Assembly: GCA_900764045.1 (NCBI GenBank)
Contig: CAAFMN010000033.1
Location: forward strand, 1 to 53,610
From: Clostridia bacterium
Lineage (GTDB): Bacteria > Bacillota > Clostridia > Lachnospirales > Bianqueaceae
Length of the DNA stretch: 53,610 nt
Reading direction: 5' to 3'
The notes below the pieces were generated by a model. The model was not told the origin of the DNA, did not search any database, and was given only the letters and a program-made list of their open reading frames with translations. The translations under genes and the position numbers were made by a program. This document shows positions 30,319 through 39,205 of the stretch, one piece after another (position 1 is the stretch's first letter; the number at the start of each line of letters is the position of its first letter).

Positions 30319-31175
30319 GGCAGGAAAAGGCGTTCCGGCACAGCTGGATCCGGAGGACTTTGACGCGCGGCGTCATGCTCTGGAATCGGACGACCCGGGG
30401 GAGGAGCCTTCGGGCCGAATGCTGCCGGAAAAAGTTCGCGGGGCTGCCCGCCGGATATGAGGGGTTCCGAATCGTCCAGATCACAGATCTGCACGGACGG
30501 ATCTTTGGACGGAAACAGTCTCTGCTGGCGCAAAAGGTACGGGCACTGAAGCCGGATCTGATCCTGATTACCGGAGATATGATGGACGAGGTCTACGAAG
30601 AACGGGAGCGGACGGCGGTGCGAGACCTGTATCGGAGGATGGCGGAGATCGCGCCCAGCTATGCGATTCTGGGCAATCATGAGACACGTTCTGTTTATCT
30701 GCCGGAGATCCTGACGGATTTAAGAAGAAGCGGAGTCAAGCTGCTTCGCAATGAGTCGGTTATTTTATCACGCGGTGAAGATAAGATCTGCCTGTCCGGA
30801 CTGGAGACGGGAATGCACAGCAAGCTCGGAAAAAACACAAAGGAGCCGGAAGAAATCCGGGAGATTCTGCATGGGATGTATCCGGAGGAGCCGGAGGGCC
30901 TGTTTACGATTTTGATGGCACACAAGCCGGAACACCTGCATAGCTACAGCAGATATAAGGTAGATCTGATTTTCAGCGGGCACGCTCACGGCGGTCTGGT
31001 TCCGCTCCGCTTTATACGGCGGGGGCTGCTGGCGCCGGGGCAGGGTCTGTTTCCTAAATATGTTCATGGAATCTATAGGGAAAACGATACGGATATGTAT
31101 GTGGGCAGAGGTTTGGGAGGCCCCAGAATAGGAATTGCTCCGGAGATTGTAATGATGGAGCTGCATAGGGCATAA
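30315..31175 (+). CDS. Metallophosphoesterase (YkuE-like)
   Basis: A 286-residue calcineurin-like phosphoesterase. All metal-binding motifs are present: DLHGR in QITDLHG near residue 56, GDMMDE, GNHET, and the pair of late histidines including SGHAHGG. The GGLVPLRFI and GLGGPRIGIAP tail is typical of YkuE-like proteins, several of which are membrane associated and may act on UDP-sugar or phospholipid substrates. The N-terminus is basic with two possible start regions; I take the ATG overlapping the BNR stop. Substrate unknown. Confidence 0.9.
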   Translation: MRQEKAFRHSWIRRTLTRGVMLWNRTTRGRSLRAECCRKKFAGLPAGYEGFRIVQITDLHGRIFGRKQSLLAQKVRALKPDLILITGDMMDEVYEERERTAVRDLYRRMAEIAPSYAILGNHETRSVYLPEILTDLRRSGVKLLRNESVILSRGEDKICLSGLETGMHSKLGKNTKEPEEIREILHGMYPEEPEGLFTILMAHKPEHLHSYSRYKVDLIFSGHAHGGLVPLRFIRRGLLAPGQGLFPKYVHGIYRENDTDMYVGRGLGGPRIGIAPEIVMMELHRA

Positions 31176-31187
31176 GGAGTTAGAAGA

Positions 31188-31607
31188 ATGGAATATAAAA
31201 AATACGGCAATGAATATCTGTTGAGAGTGGATAAGGGCGAGAAGATCGCGCAGAGTCTTCGGATCCTGTGTGAAAGAGAAGGGATTGAATGCGGCGGAGT
31301 TTACGGCCTGGGAGCGGCGGATCATGTAGAGCTGGGACTTTTTGACACGGCGGAAAAGCGGTTTATCGGGCATACCTATGAGGGGGCCTACGAGATTGCT
31401 TCACTGAACGGAAATATCTCCAGGATGGAGGGAGAGGTCTATCTGCATCTGCACGCGGTGATCGCGGATGCGGAGAATCAGACGCGGGGCGGACACCTGG
31501 TGGAAGCTCGGGTCAGCGCTACGGCAGAACTCGTGGTTCAGGCGTTTTCAGGGACTGCTGGAAGAAAATATTCTAAGGAGATAGGACTGAATCTCTTTGA
31601 ATTTTGA
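31188..31607 (+). CDS. PPC/DUF296 domain protein
   Basis: A 139-residue protein made of a single PPC (DUF296) domain, the trimeric fold also found in plant AT-hook proteins. The motifs VDKGEKIAQSLRILCEREGI, GGVYGLGAADHVELGLFD, GNISRMEGEVYLHLHAVIAD and RGGHLVEARVSATAEL, with conserved histidines in LHLHAV and GGHL, indicate a metal-binding pocket. Function in bacteria is unknown. It lies 12 bases after the phosphoesterase behind AAGGAG and is probably in its operon. Confidence 0.9.
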   Translation: MEYKKYGNEYLLRVDKGEKIAQSLRILCEREGIECGGVYGLGAADHVELGLFDTAEKRFIGHTYEGAYEIASLNGNISRMEGEVYLHLHAVIADAENQTRGGHLVEARVSATAELVVQAFSGTAGRKYSKEIGLNLFEF

Positions 31608-31629
31608 TTAAGAAATTTTTACAAAAAGA

Positions 31630-31658
31630 TTGCATAATGAAGAAGAATCGTATATAAT
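31630..31658 (+). promoter_or_regulatory. Promoter for argH
   Basis: TTGCAT and TATAAT with a 17-base spacer, 34 bases before the argH start. Confidence 0.75.
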
Positions 31659-31692
31659 GAGATAGATGCAAAGGACAAATGGAGGTGCCTGT

Positions 31693-33009
31693 ATGAAGCT
31701 CTGGGGCGGTAGATTCAGAAAAGAAGAAAATCAAATGATGGAAGATTTTAATTCATCTTTCCCGTTTGATCAGCGGTTATACCGCGAGGACATTACAGGC
31801 AGTATCGCCCATGCCAGAATGTTGGGGCACCAGGGGATTATTTCGGAGGTGGAATCCGAGCAGATCCGTCAAGGCCTGGAGGGAATTCTGGCGGATATCG
31901 AATCCGGAAAGCTGGAGCTTGCCGGAGATTATGAAGACATCCATACCTTTGTAGAAGCCAATCTGACGGAACGAATCGGAGATGTGGGCAAAAAGCTGCA
32001 TACCGGCCGGAGCAGAAACGATCAGGTGGCGCTGGACATGCGGCTGTATGCAAGAAGCGCGGCGCAGAGGCTGGAGGAAAAGCTGGAGAGCCTGATTGAG
32101 GCGCTGCGTAAGACGGGGAGCGAGCAGAACTGTATCATGCCGGGCTATACGCATTTGCAGAGGGCCCAGGCTGTAACCTTCCGGTACTATATGGAGGCAT
32201 ATGTGTCGATGTTTCGGCGGGATGTCAGCCGGGTACAGGACAGTAGGGAGCGTTTGAATGAGTCTCCGCTGGGCTGCGCGGCATTGGCTGGAACCACGCA
32301 TAATATCGATCGGAATCAGACGGCGGCGGAGCTTGGTTTTGACAAACCGGTGGATAATTTCCTGGACGGCGTATCGGATCGGGATTATCTGATGGAGCTT
32401 GCGGCGGATATGTCGATTATCATGGTGCATTTGAGCCGGCTGAGTGAAGAGCTGATTCTGTGGAGTAGCCAGGAGTTCCGTTTTGTAGCGTTGGATGATG
32501 CCTATTCGACGGGATCCAGTATCATGCCCCAGAAGAAGAATCCGGATTCCTGCGAGCTGATCCGCGGTAAGAGCGGACGTGTATTTGGACATCTGATGGG
32601 TCTGTTGACAACAATGAAAGGAATCGTTCTTGCGTACAACAAGGATATGCAGGAGGACAAGCAGCCGTTTTTTGACAGCTATGATACGGTGACAGCCTGT
32701 CTGGATATCATGACCGGGGTGATCTCTACCCTGCGGGTGCAGAAGGAGAAGATGGAAGCAAGCGTCAAGCAGGGCTTCCTGAACGCTACGGAAGTGGCGG
32801 ATTATCTGGTGTCCAAGGGAGTCGCTTTCCGTGACGCGCATGGGATTGTGGGACAGATTGTGATCCGTTGTGAGGATGAGGGATGCGCCATTGAAGACCT
32901 GAAGCTGGAAGATCTTAAGAGCTTTTCAGACGTGTTTGATGAGAGCATTTACGAATATATCGATTATCGGAACATCCTGAATAAGGGAAATAAAAAAGAA
33001 ATGCTGTAA
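31693..33009 (+). CDS. argH: Argininosuccinate lyase
   Basis: ArgH splits argininosuccinate into arginine and fumarate, the last step of arginine synthesis. The 438-residue protein shows MKLWGGRFRKEEN at the N-terminus, VGKKLHTGRSRNDQVALDMR, MPGYTHLQRAQ, NIDRNQTAAELGF and the fumarase/aspartase superfamily signature GSSIMPQKKNPD near residue 273. It is slightly shorter than the usual ~460 residues at the C-terminus. The start at 31693 follows GGAGGTG. argG and other arginine genes are not nearby. Confidence 0.97.
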   Translation: MKLWGGRFRKEENQMMEDFNSSFPFDQRLYREDITGSIAHARMLGHQGIISEVESEQIRQGLEGILADIESGKLELAGDYEDIHTFVEANLTERIGDVGKKLHTGRSRNDQVALDMRLYARSAAQRLEEKLESLIEALRKTGSEQNCIMPGYTHLQRAQAVTFRYYMEAYVSMFRRDVSRVQDSRERLNESPLGCAALAGTTHNIDRNQTAAELGFDKPVDNFLDGVSDRDYLMELAADMSIIMVHLSRLSEELILWSSQEFRFVALDDAYSTGSSIMPQKKNPDSCELIRGKSGRVFGHLMGLLTTMKGIVLAYNKDMQEDKQPFFDSYDTVTACLDIMTGVISTLRVQKEKMEASVKQGFLNATEVADYLVSKGVAFRDAHGIVGQIVIRCEDEGCAIEDLKLEDLKSFSDVFDESIYEYIDYRNILNKGNKKEML

Positions 33010-33030
33010 GCATGGATTGAGGATGAGAGT

Positions 33031-33879
33031 ATGCCTGTAAAGGTTTATAATAGATTGCTGCGTCGGGGAGCGGCGGCTATGGTAGCTTCCATGCTGCTGT
33101 TTGGAGGGTGTACCGCGGCGGGCGCTGCCGGAGTAGCGACGGATGCGCTGCAGGAAGGCCGGACGGCAGAGAATGCCGTGGTTCTGGAAGAATCCTCGGC
33201 AGCGAAAACATACAATGGAAATATTGCTTTTCTGTGGATTGTGAATCAGGAGCACAGTCTGCCCGGAACATATGAACCGGCAGATCTGACAGAAGCGGGA
33301 AATGGACAGAGGCTTTCGGCGGAGGCGGCAGAGTCCTTCCTCAGTATGCAGCGCAGTATGAATATCGATGGAGCCGGAAAGCTGATACTGGAGCAGGGAT
33401 ATCGTTCCTGGAAGGAACAGGAACAGACGGTGACGGAGAGAGCGGCTTATTATAAGGAGCAGGGATACGACTCCACGAAGGCTGAGACATTTGCCAAGTA
33501 TGACTGCGGTGTGCCCGGATCGGATCCGTATCAGACAGGGCTGGCAGCCCGTGTGGCGCCGGAGGCGTCCGAGTGGGGCGAGACTGGGGAATGGCTTGCG
33601 CAGCACGCGTCCGAGTTCGGGTTTGTTCTGAGTATGGATGAGAATACGGCACAGCTCAGATATGTGGGCGAGCTTCACGCGGCCGCGGTCAAGCGTTTGG
33701 GAGTCGATGTCGAAGGATACATAGAATACCTGGATACTTACGGACAGTATGTCTTCGAGTTTGACGGCAGTACATACAAAGTAGAGCTTGTCCGGAGCCT
33801 GGATGGGATCCAGGAGACCTTTGTCTCAATCTGCGGGGATAACCGCGGAAATTATATTCTTCTGAAGCAGGAGGGATGA
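33031..33879 (+). CDS. VanY/M15-like lipoprotein without zinc ligands
   Basis: A 282-residue predicted lipoprotein: basic N-terminus, hydrophobic stretch and lipobox LFGGC with Cys27. The rest aligns with D-alanyl-D-alanine carboxypeptidases of family M15 (VanY/DacB type): LILEQGYRSWKEQEQ, then PGSDPYQTGLAARV and FGFVLSMDENTAQLRYVGELH. Zinc peptidases have PGxSEHQTGLAxD and E-x2-H-W-R-Y-V-G at these places. Here Tyr167 replaces the first His, Arg174 the Asp, Asn205 the catalytic Glu and Gln208 the last His. The fold and surrounding residues are kept, so the gene looks selected as a non-catalytic envelope protein, perhaps binding peptidoglycan stems. It starts 21 bases after argH and is probably co-transcribed. 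Confidence 0.85.
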   Translation: MPVKVYNRLLRRGAAAMVASMLLFGGCTAAGAAGVATDALQEGRTAENAVVLEESSAAKTYNGNIAFLWIVNQEHSLPGTYEPADLTEAGNGQRLSAEAAESFLSMQRSMNIDGAGKLILEQGYRSWKEQEQTVTERAAYYKEQGYDSTKAETFAKYDCGVPGSDPYQTGLAARVAPEASEWGETGEWLAQHASEFGFVLSMDENTAQLRYVGELHAAAVKRLGVDVEGYIEYLDTYGQYVFEFDGSTYKVELVRSLDGIQETFVSICGDNRGNYILLKQEG

Positions 33880-33880
33880 C

Positions 33881-34102
33881 ATGGATATTCAGGTGGGCGA
33901 CCGACTGAAACTGAAAAAACAGCATCCCTGTGGTAGTCTGACATGGCAGGTGCTGCGGGTGGGTATTGATTTCCGCATCCGCTGCGAAGGCTGCGGACAT
34001 GAAGTGATGCTGCCCCGGGAAAAGGTCGAGAAGAGGATCCGCAGAATTTATCGCGGGGAAGAAGAATTGAATCCCTATAAAACAACAGAAAAAAATGGAT
34101 AG
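33881..34102 (+). CDS. DUF951 family protein
   Basis: A 73-residue protein beginning MDIQVGDRLKLKKQHPCGS and containing CEGCGHEVMLPREKVEKRIR. This matches the DUF951 family, small Firmicute proteins with a probable zinc-binding CxxC and an OB/SH3-like fold. Function unknown; it is often found near rpsF or ychF genes but here follows the M15-like gene by one base (stop TGA then ATG). Confidence 0.92.
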   Translation: MDIQVGDRLKLKKQHPCGSLTWQVLRVGIDFRIRCEGCGHEVMLPREKVEKRIRRIYRGEEELNPYKTTEKNG

Positions 34103-34109
34103 TCAATAT

Positions 34110-34146
34110 AGGACCGCGGTGAGATGTAGACTGCGGTCCTTTTTGT
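34110..34146 (+). terminator. Intrinsic terminator after DUF951
   Basis: AGGACCGC pairs with GCGGTCCT and is followed by TTTTTG. Confidence 0.85.
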
Positions 34147-34148
34147 AC

Positions 34149-34177
34149 TTGCGAAATGTGCCGGAATATGATAAAAT
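34149..34177 (+). promoter_or_regulatory. Promoter for degV-yfcE-hpt
   Basis: TTGCGA and TAAAAT with a 17-base spacer, 37 bases before the DegV start. Confidence 0.65.
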
Positions 34178-34214
34178 GTTACCAGGAATTTTTAAGAAAT
34201 GAGGGGTGCTGAAT

Positions 34215-35111
34215 ATGGCGATTAGAATTGTGACAGATTCTGCGTCGGATCTGCCTAAGGCTGTCAGAGAGAAATATCCGGAGATTGATGTAATTCCCTT
34301 GGTGGTTTTGACAGATGACGGAAGAGAGCTGGCAGATGGAACGGAGATTACGCCGCTGCAGGTGTGTGACGCGATGCGGGAGAATAAGGTATATAAGACC
34401 TCTCAGGTAACGCCGGAGCGTTTTCAGCAGGCATTTGAAAAGTATGCGGCTGCAGGAGAGACGGTTGTATATGTAGGCTTTTCCAGCGAATTGTCAGGTA
34501 CCGTACAGTCCGCGCGGCTTGCGGTGCAGATGGTACAGGAAGAATATCCGGAAGCGGATATTACGGTGATCGATACATTGTGCGCGTCGTACGGTTTTGG
34601 TATGGTGGTAGAACGTGCGGCAGAGTTGGTGCGCCGCGGGGTGGATAAGGATACACTGATCAAGACGGTTGAGTTCTATGCGAAGCATCAGCAGCATGTG
34701 TTCAGCGTGGATGATCTGGAGTATTTGCGCCGGGGCGGCCGGGTAAGCAACGCGTCAGCGTTTTTGGGCGGCCTGCTGAGCATCAAGCCGGTATTGCATG
34801 TAGACGCGGGCAAGCTGATTCCGATCTTTAAGTGCCGCGGTCATAAGAAGGCAATGCAGAAGCTGGTGGATCTCATTAAGGAAAGAGGAGCCGGCGCGGA
34901 TATTAAAAATCAGGTGATTGGCATTACCAACAGCGACTGTATGGACACCGTCAAGGAGGTCGAACAGATGCTGACAGAGCAGCTGGGAGTCACCCGTTTT
35001 ATGGTGGGCGATATCGGCAGTGTAATTTCCTGCCATACAGGTCCCGGAACGATTGCTCTCTTTTTCTTGGACGCGTGGCCGGAGGATCCTGCGCTGCAGG
35101 TTATAAAGTAA
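34215..35111 (+). CDS. DegV family fatty-acid-binding protein
   Basis: A 298-residue protein with DegV hallmarks: RIVTDSASDLPKAV at the N-terminus, YKTSQVTPERF, VVYVGFSSELSGTVQSARLA, LRRGGRVSNASAFLGGLLSI and IGSVISCHTGPGTIALFF. DegV (FakB-like) proteins bind a fatty acid and can present it to the FakA kinase; fakA is not in the window. The ATG at 34215 lies 8 bases after GAGGGG; a GTG three codons earlier overlaps that site. First gene of a probable operon with yfcE and hpt. Confidence 0.93.
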   Translation: MAIRIVTDSASDLPKAVREKYPEIDVIPLVVLTDDGRELADGTEITPLQVCDAMRENKVYKTSQVTPERFQQAFEKYAAAGETVVYVGFSSELSGTVQSARLAVQMVQEEYPEADITVIDTLCASYGFGMVVERAAELVRRGVDKDTLIKTVEFYAKHQQHVFSVDDLEYLRRGGRVSNASAFLGGLLSIKPVLHVDAGKLIPIFKCRGHKKAMQKLVDLIKERGAGADIKNQVIGITNSDCMDTVKEVEQMLTEQLGVTRFMVGDIGSVISCHTGPGTIALFFLDAWPEDPALQVIK

Positions 35112-35121
35112 GGAGAAAATG

Positions 35122-35664
35122 ATGAAATATCTTGTGATATCTGATATACACGGCAATTGCGATACACTGAAAAAAGCGCTTGCATACAAAGAACAGCTGG
35201 GGGCGGAGCATATCCTTCTGCTGGGAGACCTGCTGTATCACGGACCGCGCAACGCTCTGCCGGTACCGTACGATCCGATGGAGGTCGCCAGAATCCTGAA
35301 TGGGATCAAGACAGAGGTCACGGCAGTCCGTGGCAACTGTGACGCGGAAGTGGATCAGATGGTGTTGGAGTTCCCGATCCGCGCGGATTTTCAGACGCTG
35401 CAGCTGGGGACGGGACGCAGAGTGATCATGACGCACGGACATCTGAACGAGTATCAGATGGGATTATGCCCGGGATGTGTCGTTCTGTCCGGACATACGC
35501 ATGTGGCGACGGCTGAGCAGGATGCGGAAGGTATCTGCCGCTGCAATCCGGGATCCGTATCCATGCCCAAGGGAACGCTTCCGGCGAGCTTCGGCCTGCT
35601 GGATGAACAGGGCTTTGGCGTATACAGTTTGGATGGCGAGCGGATGCTCTATGTGGAATTCTGA
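35122..35664 (+). CDS. yfcE: YfcE-type phosphodiesterase
   Basis: A 180-residue calcineurin-like phosphoesterase of the YfcE/MJ0936 group. Metal ligands appear in YLVISDIHGN, LLGDLLYHGPRN, VRGNCDAEVDQ, IMTHGHL and SGHTHVA. Relatives hydrolyse phosphodiesters such as bis-pNPP in vitro; natural substrates are not known. Two adjacent ATG codons are possible; the second (35122) has the better distance from AGGAG. Confidence 0.93.
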   Translation: MKYLVISDIHGNCDTLKKALAYKEQLGAEHILLLGDLLYHGPRNALPVPYDPMEVARILNGIKTEVTAVRGNCDAEVDQMVLEFPIRADFQTLQLGTGRRVIMTHGHLNEYQMGLCPGCVVLSGHTHVATAEQDAEGICRCNPGSVSMPKGTLPASFGLLDEQGFGVYSLDGERMLYVEF

Positions 35665-35690
35665 TAAAATACAGGCGGGAGGATTCAGAT

Positions 35691-36233
35691 ATGTTGGAAC
35701 AGGACGTTGAAAAAGTATTGATTTCGGAAGAGGAATTAAAGCGGCGGATTACGGAGATGGGCCGTCAGATTACGCAGGAATATCATGGTGAGCCATTGAC
35801 AATCGTTGGAATCCTGAAGGGGGCGTCTATTTTCTTTGCGGATCTGGCAAGAAGCATTGATCTGCCTTTACAGATGGATTTTATGTCGGTGTCCAGCTAT
35901 GGCACAGAGGCAACCTCCAGTGGCGTGGTTAAGATCATCAAGGATTTGGACGCGGATGTAACGGGCCGGCATATTCTCTTGGTGGAGGATATCATCGATA
36001 CCGGAATTACGTTGGCGTATCTGCGGGATTATCTGAGCAACCGCGGCGCCAAGTCGGTAAAGATCTGTACGCTTCTGGATAAGCCGAGCCGCAGAGAAAA
36101 AGCGGTGCAGGTGGATTACATCGGTTTTACGATGCCGGATGAATTTATCATCGGTTATGGTATCGACTATGCGGAGAATTATCGGAATCTGCCGTATGTA
36201 GCGTCATTGAAACGTTCCGTTTACGAAAAATAA
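35691..36233 (+). CDS. hpt: Hypoxanthine phosphoribosyltransferase
   Basis: A 180-residue purine salvage enzyme that makes IMP or GMP from hypoxanthine or guanine and PRPP, releasing pyrophosphate. It has VGILKGASIFFADLARSIDL, DFMSVSSYG, the PRPP-binding VEDIIDTGITLAYL and the base-binding DYIGFTMPDEFIIGYGIDY. The ATG follows GGGAGG. It shares a transcript with degV and yfcE. The PPi it releases would feed the PPi-using enzymes elsewhere in the window. Confidence 0.96.
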   Translation: MLEQDVEKVLISEEELKRRITEMGRQITQEYHGEPLTIVGILKGASIFFADLARSIDLPLQMDFMSVSSYGTEATSSGVVKIIKDLDADVTGRHILLVEDIIDTGITLAYLRDYLSNRGAKSVKICTLLDKPSRREKAVQVDYIGFTMPDEFIIGYGIDYAENYRNLPYVASLKRSVYEK

Positions 36234-36243
36234 TAAAAAACAG

Positions 36244-36272
36244 TTGAAATCGGGATAAACTCGTGATATACT
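36244..36272 (+). promoter_or_regulatory. Promoter for secG
   Basis: TTGAAA and TATACT with a 17-base spacer, 51 bases before the secG start. Confidence 0.7.
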
Positions 36273-36323
36273 GAAAAACAGACTATGGTTCGGACTATGG
36301 TCTGTAGAAGAGGAGGTGTTGAG

Positions 36324-36575
36324 ATGCATACGCTAATGATTATCCTATCTATTCTTTTTGCGATCGATTGTTTATGCCTGACGGCAATTGTACTGTTACA
36401 GCAGGGCAAGACAGCTGGTCTGTCGGGTGCGATCAGCGGTGCTGCGGAGACATATTTCGGCAAGAATAAGGCGCGGACAATGGAGGGCAAGCTGGAGTTC
36501 TGGACCAAGATTCTGGCAGCGATTTTCTTTGTGCTGGCGTTTGTACTGTACCTGATTGTCGGTGCTTTAAGCTAA
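36324..36575 (+). CDS. secG: Preprotein translocase subunit SecG
   Basis: An 83-residue protein with two membrane helices (residues ~4-25 and ~58-80) joined by the SecG loop LLQQGKTAGLSGAISGAAETYFGKNKA. It forms part of the SecYEG channel. The ATG at 36324 follows AGGAGGTG. It heads the conserved secG-rnr-smpB order; a terminator-like hairpin separates it from rnr. Confidence 0.95.
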   Translation: MHTLMIILSILFAIDCLCLTAIVLLQQGKTAGLSGAISGAAETYFGKNKARTMEGKLEFWTKILAAIFFVLAFVLYLIVGALS

Positions 36576-36599
36576 GACTGCAGGCGCGGCGGCAAAAGG

Positions 36600-36650
36600 G
36601 AAGGATGTGGATTCACGGGATAGATGCCTGCGAGGACACATCCTTTTTTT
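36600..36650 (+). terminator. Terminator-like hairpin between secG and rnr
   Basis: AAGGATGTG pairs with CACATCCTT across a ~27-base loop and is followed by seven T residues. It may reduce, rather than stop, transcription into rnr. Confidence 0.7.
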
Positions 36651-36678
36651 ATAAATCGGGTTTGAGAGGAGATGCGGG

Positions 36679-38679
36679 ATGGAGAAGACAGTGAGAGGAA
36701 TATTTCAGGGGACAGCGCAGGGCTTCGGCTTTGTGAGAATCTCAGAGGATGAAGAGCTGTTCATCCCGCCCAATAACGTGCATGGGGCGTTGCCGCGGGA
36801 TACGGTGGAGTGCCGAATCACAGAAGAGGCTAGAAAAGACCGTAAAGCGGCGGCGGAAGTGATCCGGATATTGGAACACGGACTGTCGCGGATCCCCGGC
36901 AATATGGAATACGGCGGGTGGATCGTGCCGGATAATCCGGCAATCCATGAGCCTATGAAGGCGGTGCCTCCGGAGGAAGGCGAGGCGGTCCATGCCGCTG
37001 CCGGACATAAGGTCATTGCGCGGATCGTTCGGTGGCCGGAAGAGGGCGGACTCCAGGCGGTAATCGAAGAGGACCTGGGAGAGGCTTACGCGCCGACGGC
37101 ACGGATCCGGGCTGTTCTGTGCGTACATGAACTGCCGGTGGATTTTCCGCAGGAGGTGCTGGCAGAGACGGACAGCCTGTCGGATACACTGGAAGTCAGC
37201 GCGCAGGAACAGGGGCTGCGGGAGGATCTGCGGGATGTCCCGATGGTGACGATCGACGGAGAAGACGCGAGAGACTTGGATGACGCGGTATCGCTTACGA
37301 AGAATGAGAGGGGATATGAACTGGGAGTTCATATCGCGGATGTATCCTGGTATGTGCGAGAGGAAACCGCGCTGGATCAGGAAGCATATAATCGCGGGAC
37401 CAGCGTATACTTGACTGACCGGGTGATTCCCATGCTGCCGAAGAAGCTTTCCAATGGACTCTGTTCGCTGAATGAGGGACAGGATCGGTACGCGCTAAGC
37501 TGTATCATGCAGCTGTCACCGGAAGGAGAGATTCTGGAGCACCGAATTGTAGAGAGCATCATCCGTGTGGATCACCGGATGACTTATACCAATGTTCAGT
37601 ATATTCTCGAAGGGAGCAGAATCACGGAAGAGGAGAGGACGCCGGAGCAGACAGCGGCGATGGAGCGATATGCGGACTGGGTTCCGGCCTTTTGCATGAT
37701 GGCGGAAGTAGCCGCGCTGCGGCGCAGAATCCGGAGAGAGCGCGGCTCGATTGAGTTTGAGTTTCCGGAGTGTAAGATTCAGCCGGATGCCTACGGGTAT
37801 CCTGTAGCTGTAGGGCTGCGGGAACGGACGGAGGCGACGGAACTCATAGAGGAATTTATGCTGGCGGCCAATGAGACGGTGGCGGAAGAGTATTATTGGA
37901 GGGAAGTTCCCTTTATGTACCGGGTGCATCCTCATCCCGATGAAGAAAAGGTGATGGAGTTGGGGTTGATACTGCGCCAGATGGGACATCCGCTAAAGGG
38001 CGCCGGAAACGGCCAGTTGCATTCCCGGGCGGTACAAGATCTCCTGCAGAGCCTGAAGGAGGATCCGGAGGAGGGGATGATCAGCCGCATGATACTGCGC
38101 TCTATGAAGCAGGCCAAGTATGAAGCGGAGCCGGACGGGGGACATTATGGACTGGCGGCGCCTTATTATTGCCACTTTACGTCTCCGATCCGCCGATATC
38201 CGGATCTTATGGTGCATCGTATGATCCGCGCGGTGCTGCGTGGGACGATGGATGAAGATTATAGAGAGAAAATGACAGCGCGGATGCAGACATACGCGGC
38301 GCATTGTTCCTATACGGAAAGGCGCGCGGAGGCCGCGGAGCGGGATGTAGAGAAATACATGAAGGCACTGTACATGACAGACAGCCTCAAAAAGACAGTC
38401 TCCGGCATTATATCCGGAGTGACAGAGAAGGGGCTTTATGTGGAGCTGCCGGACACGGTGGAGGGAATGGTTCCGGTAGAGAGTCTGGAAGACGATTATT
38501 ATGTATACGATAGAAAGACCTTTACATTGACCGGCAAGCACCATAAGCGGACATTCCGCATGGGACAGGAGGTCGATGTCAAGGTGGACAGAGTGGATCT
38601 GGATACAGCAACCGTATATTTCCGTTTGCTGACGCCCAGGATCAAGAGAGTGCCGCGCAGGCAGAAACTGCGGTGGTAG
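36679..38679 (+). CDS. rnr: Ribonuclease R
   Basis: A 666-residue 3'-5' exoribonuclease of the RNB family. Cold-shock-like domains occupy about residues 1-150 (GTAQGFGFVRISEDEELFIP). The catalytic RNB domain begins near 190 with VTIDGEDARDLDDAVSL, containing the Mg-binding aspartates, and includes HIADVSWYVREETALDQEAY and YCHFTSPIRRYPDLMVHR. An S1 domain (VSGIISGVTEKGLYVELPDT) ends the protein. It is somewhat shorter than typical ~710-residue members. It degrades structured RNA and works with SmpB-tmRNA in ribosome rescue. The smpB gene follows 12 bases later. Confidence 0.97.
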   Translation: MEKTVRGIFQGTAQGFGFVRISEDEELFIPPNNVHGALPRDTVECRITEEARKDRKAAAEVIRILEHGLSRIPGNMEYGGWIVPDNPAIHEPMKAVPPEEGEAVHAAAGHKVIARIVRWPEEGGLQAVIEEDLGEAYAPTARIRAVLCVHELPVDFPQEVLAETDSLSDTLEVSAQEQGLREDLRDVPMVTIDGEDARDLDDAVSLTKNERGYELGVHIADVSWYVREETALDQEAYNRGTSVYLTDRVIPMLPKKLSNGLCSLNEGQDRYALSCIMQLSPEGEILEHRIVESIIRVDHRMTYTNVQYILEGSRITEEERTPEQTAAMERYADWVPAFCMMAEVAALRRRIRRERGSIEFEFPECKIQPDAYGYPVAVGLRERTEATELIEEFMLAANETVAEEYYWREVPFMYRVHPHPDEEKVMELGLILRQMGHPLKGAGNGQLHSRAVQDLLQSLKEDPEEGMISRMILRSMKQAKYEAEPDGGHYGLAAPYYCHFTSPIRRYPDLMVHRMIRAVLRGTMDEDYREKMTARMQTYAAHCSYTERRAEAAERDVEKYMKALYMTDSLKKTVSGIISGVTEKGLYVELPDTVEGMVPVESLEDDYYVYDRKTFTLTGKHHKRTFRMGQEVDVKVDRVDLDTATVYFRLLTPRIKRVPRRQKLRW

Positions 38680-38691
38680 GGAGGTACAGGC

Positions 38692-39159
38692 ATGGCAAAA
38701 GAACACATCAAGCTGGTAGCACAGAATAAAAAGGCCGCGCATGAGTATTTTTTTGAAGAGATCTATGAGGCGGGACTGGAGCTTGCGGGCACAGAGGTAA
38801 AATCGCTGCGGATGGGGAAGTGCAGCCTGAAAGAGAGCTTTATCCGGATCTCTAACGGAGAAGCCTATATTCTCAATATGCACATCAGTCCATATGAGAT
38901 GGGAAATATCTTTAACCGGGACCCGGTCCGCACGCGTAAGCTTTTGCTGCATAAAAATGAAATCAACAAGCTGATCGGCGGAGTGAAGGTGGATGGATAT
39001 ACGATTGTGCCGATCAAGGTGTATTTTAAGGGGAATTACGCAAAAGTAGAGATCGCGCTGGCTAAGGGTAAAAAACTGTATGACAAACGCCAGAGTATCG
39101 CCAAGAAAGATCAGCGCCGAGAGGCGGAGAAGGAGTTCAAGGTCCGGAATCTGTATTGA
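38692..39159 (+). CDS. smpB: SsrA-binding protein SmpB
   Basis: A 155-residue protein that delivers tmRNA to stalled ribosomes. Family motifs are LVAQNKKAAHEYFFEE, YEAGLELAGTEVKSLRMGKC, SLKESFIRI, DPVRTRKLLLHKNEI, YTIVPIKVYFKGNYAKVEIA and GKKLYDKR, with the basic tail. The start follows GGGAGG. The tmRNA gene (ssrA), often next to smpB, is not present in the following 140 bases. Confidence 0.97.
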   Translation: MAKEHIKLVAQNKKAAHEYFFEEIYEAGLELAGTEVKSLRMGKCSLKESFIRISNGEAYILNMHISPYEMGNIFNRDPVRTRKLLLHKNEINKLIGGVKVDGYTIVPIKVYFKGNYAKVEIALAKGKKLYDKRQSIAKKDQRREAEKEFKVRNLY

Positions 39160-39205
39160 TGGGAATGTCACATTATGAAAATAATGAACAAAATACAAAA
39201 GTAGC

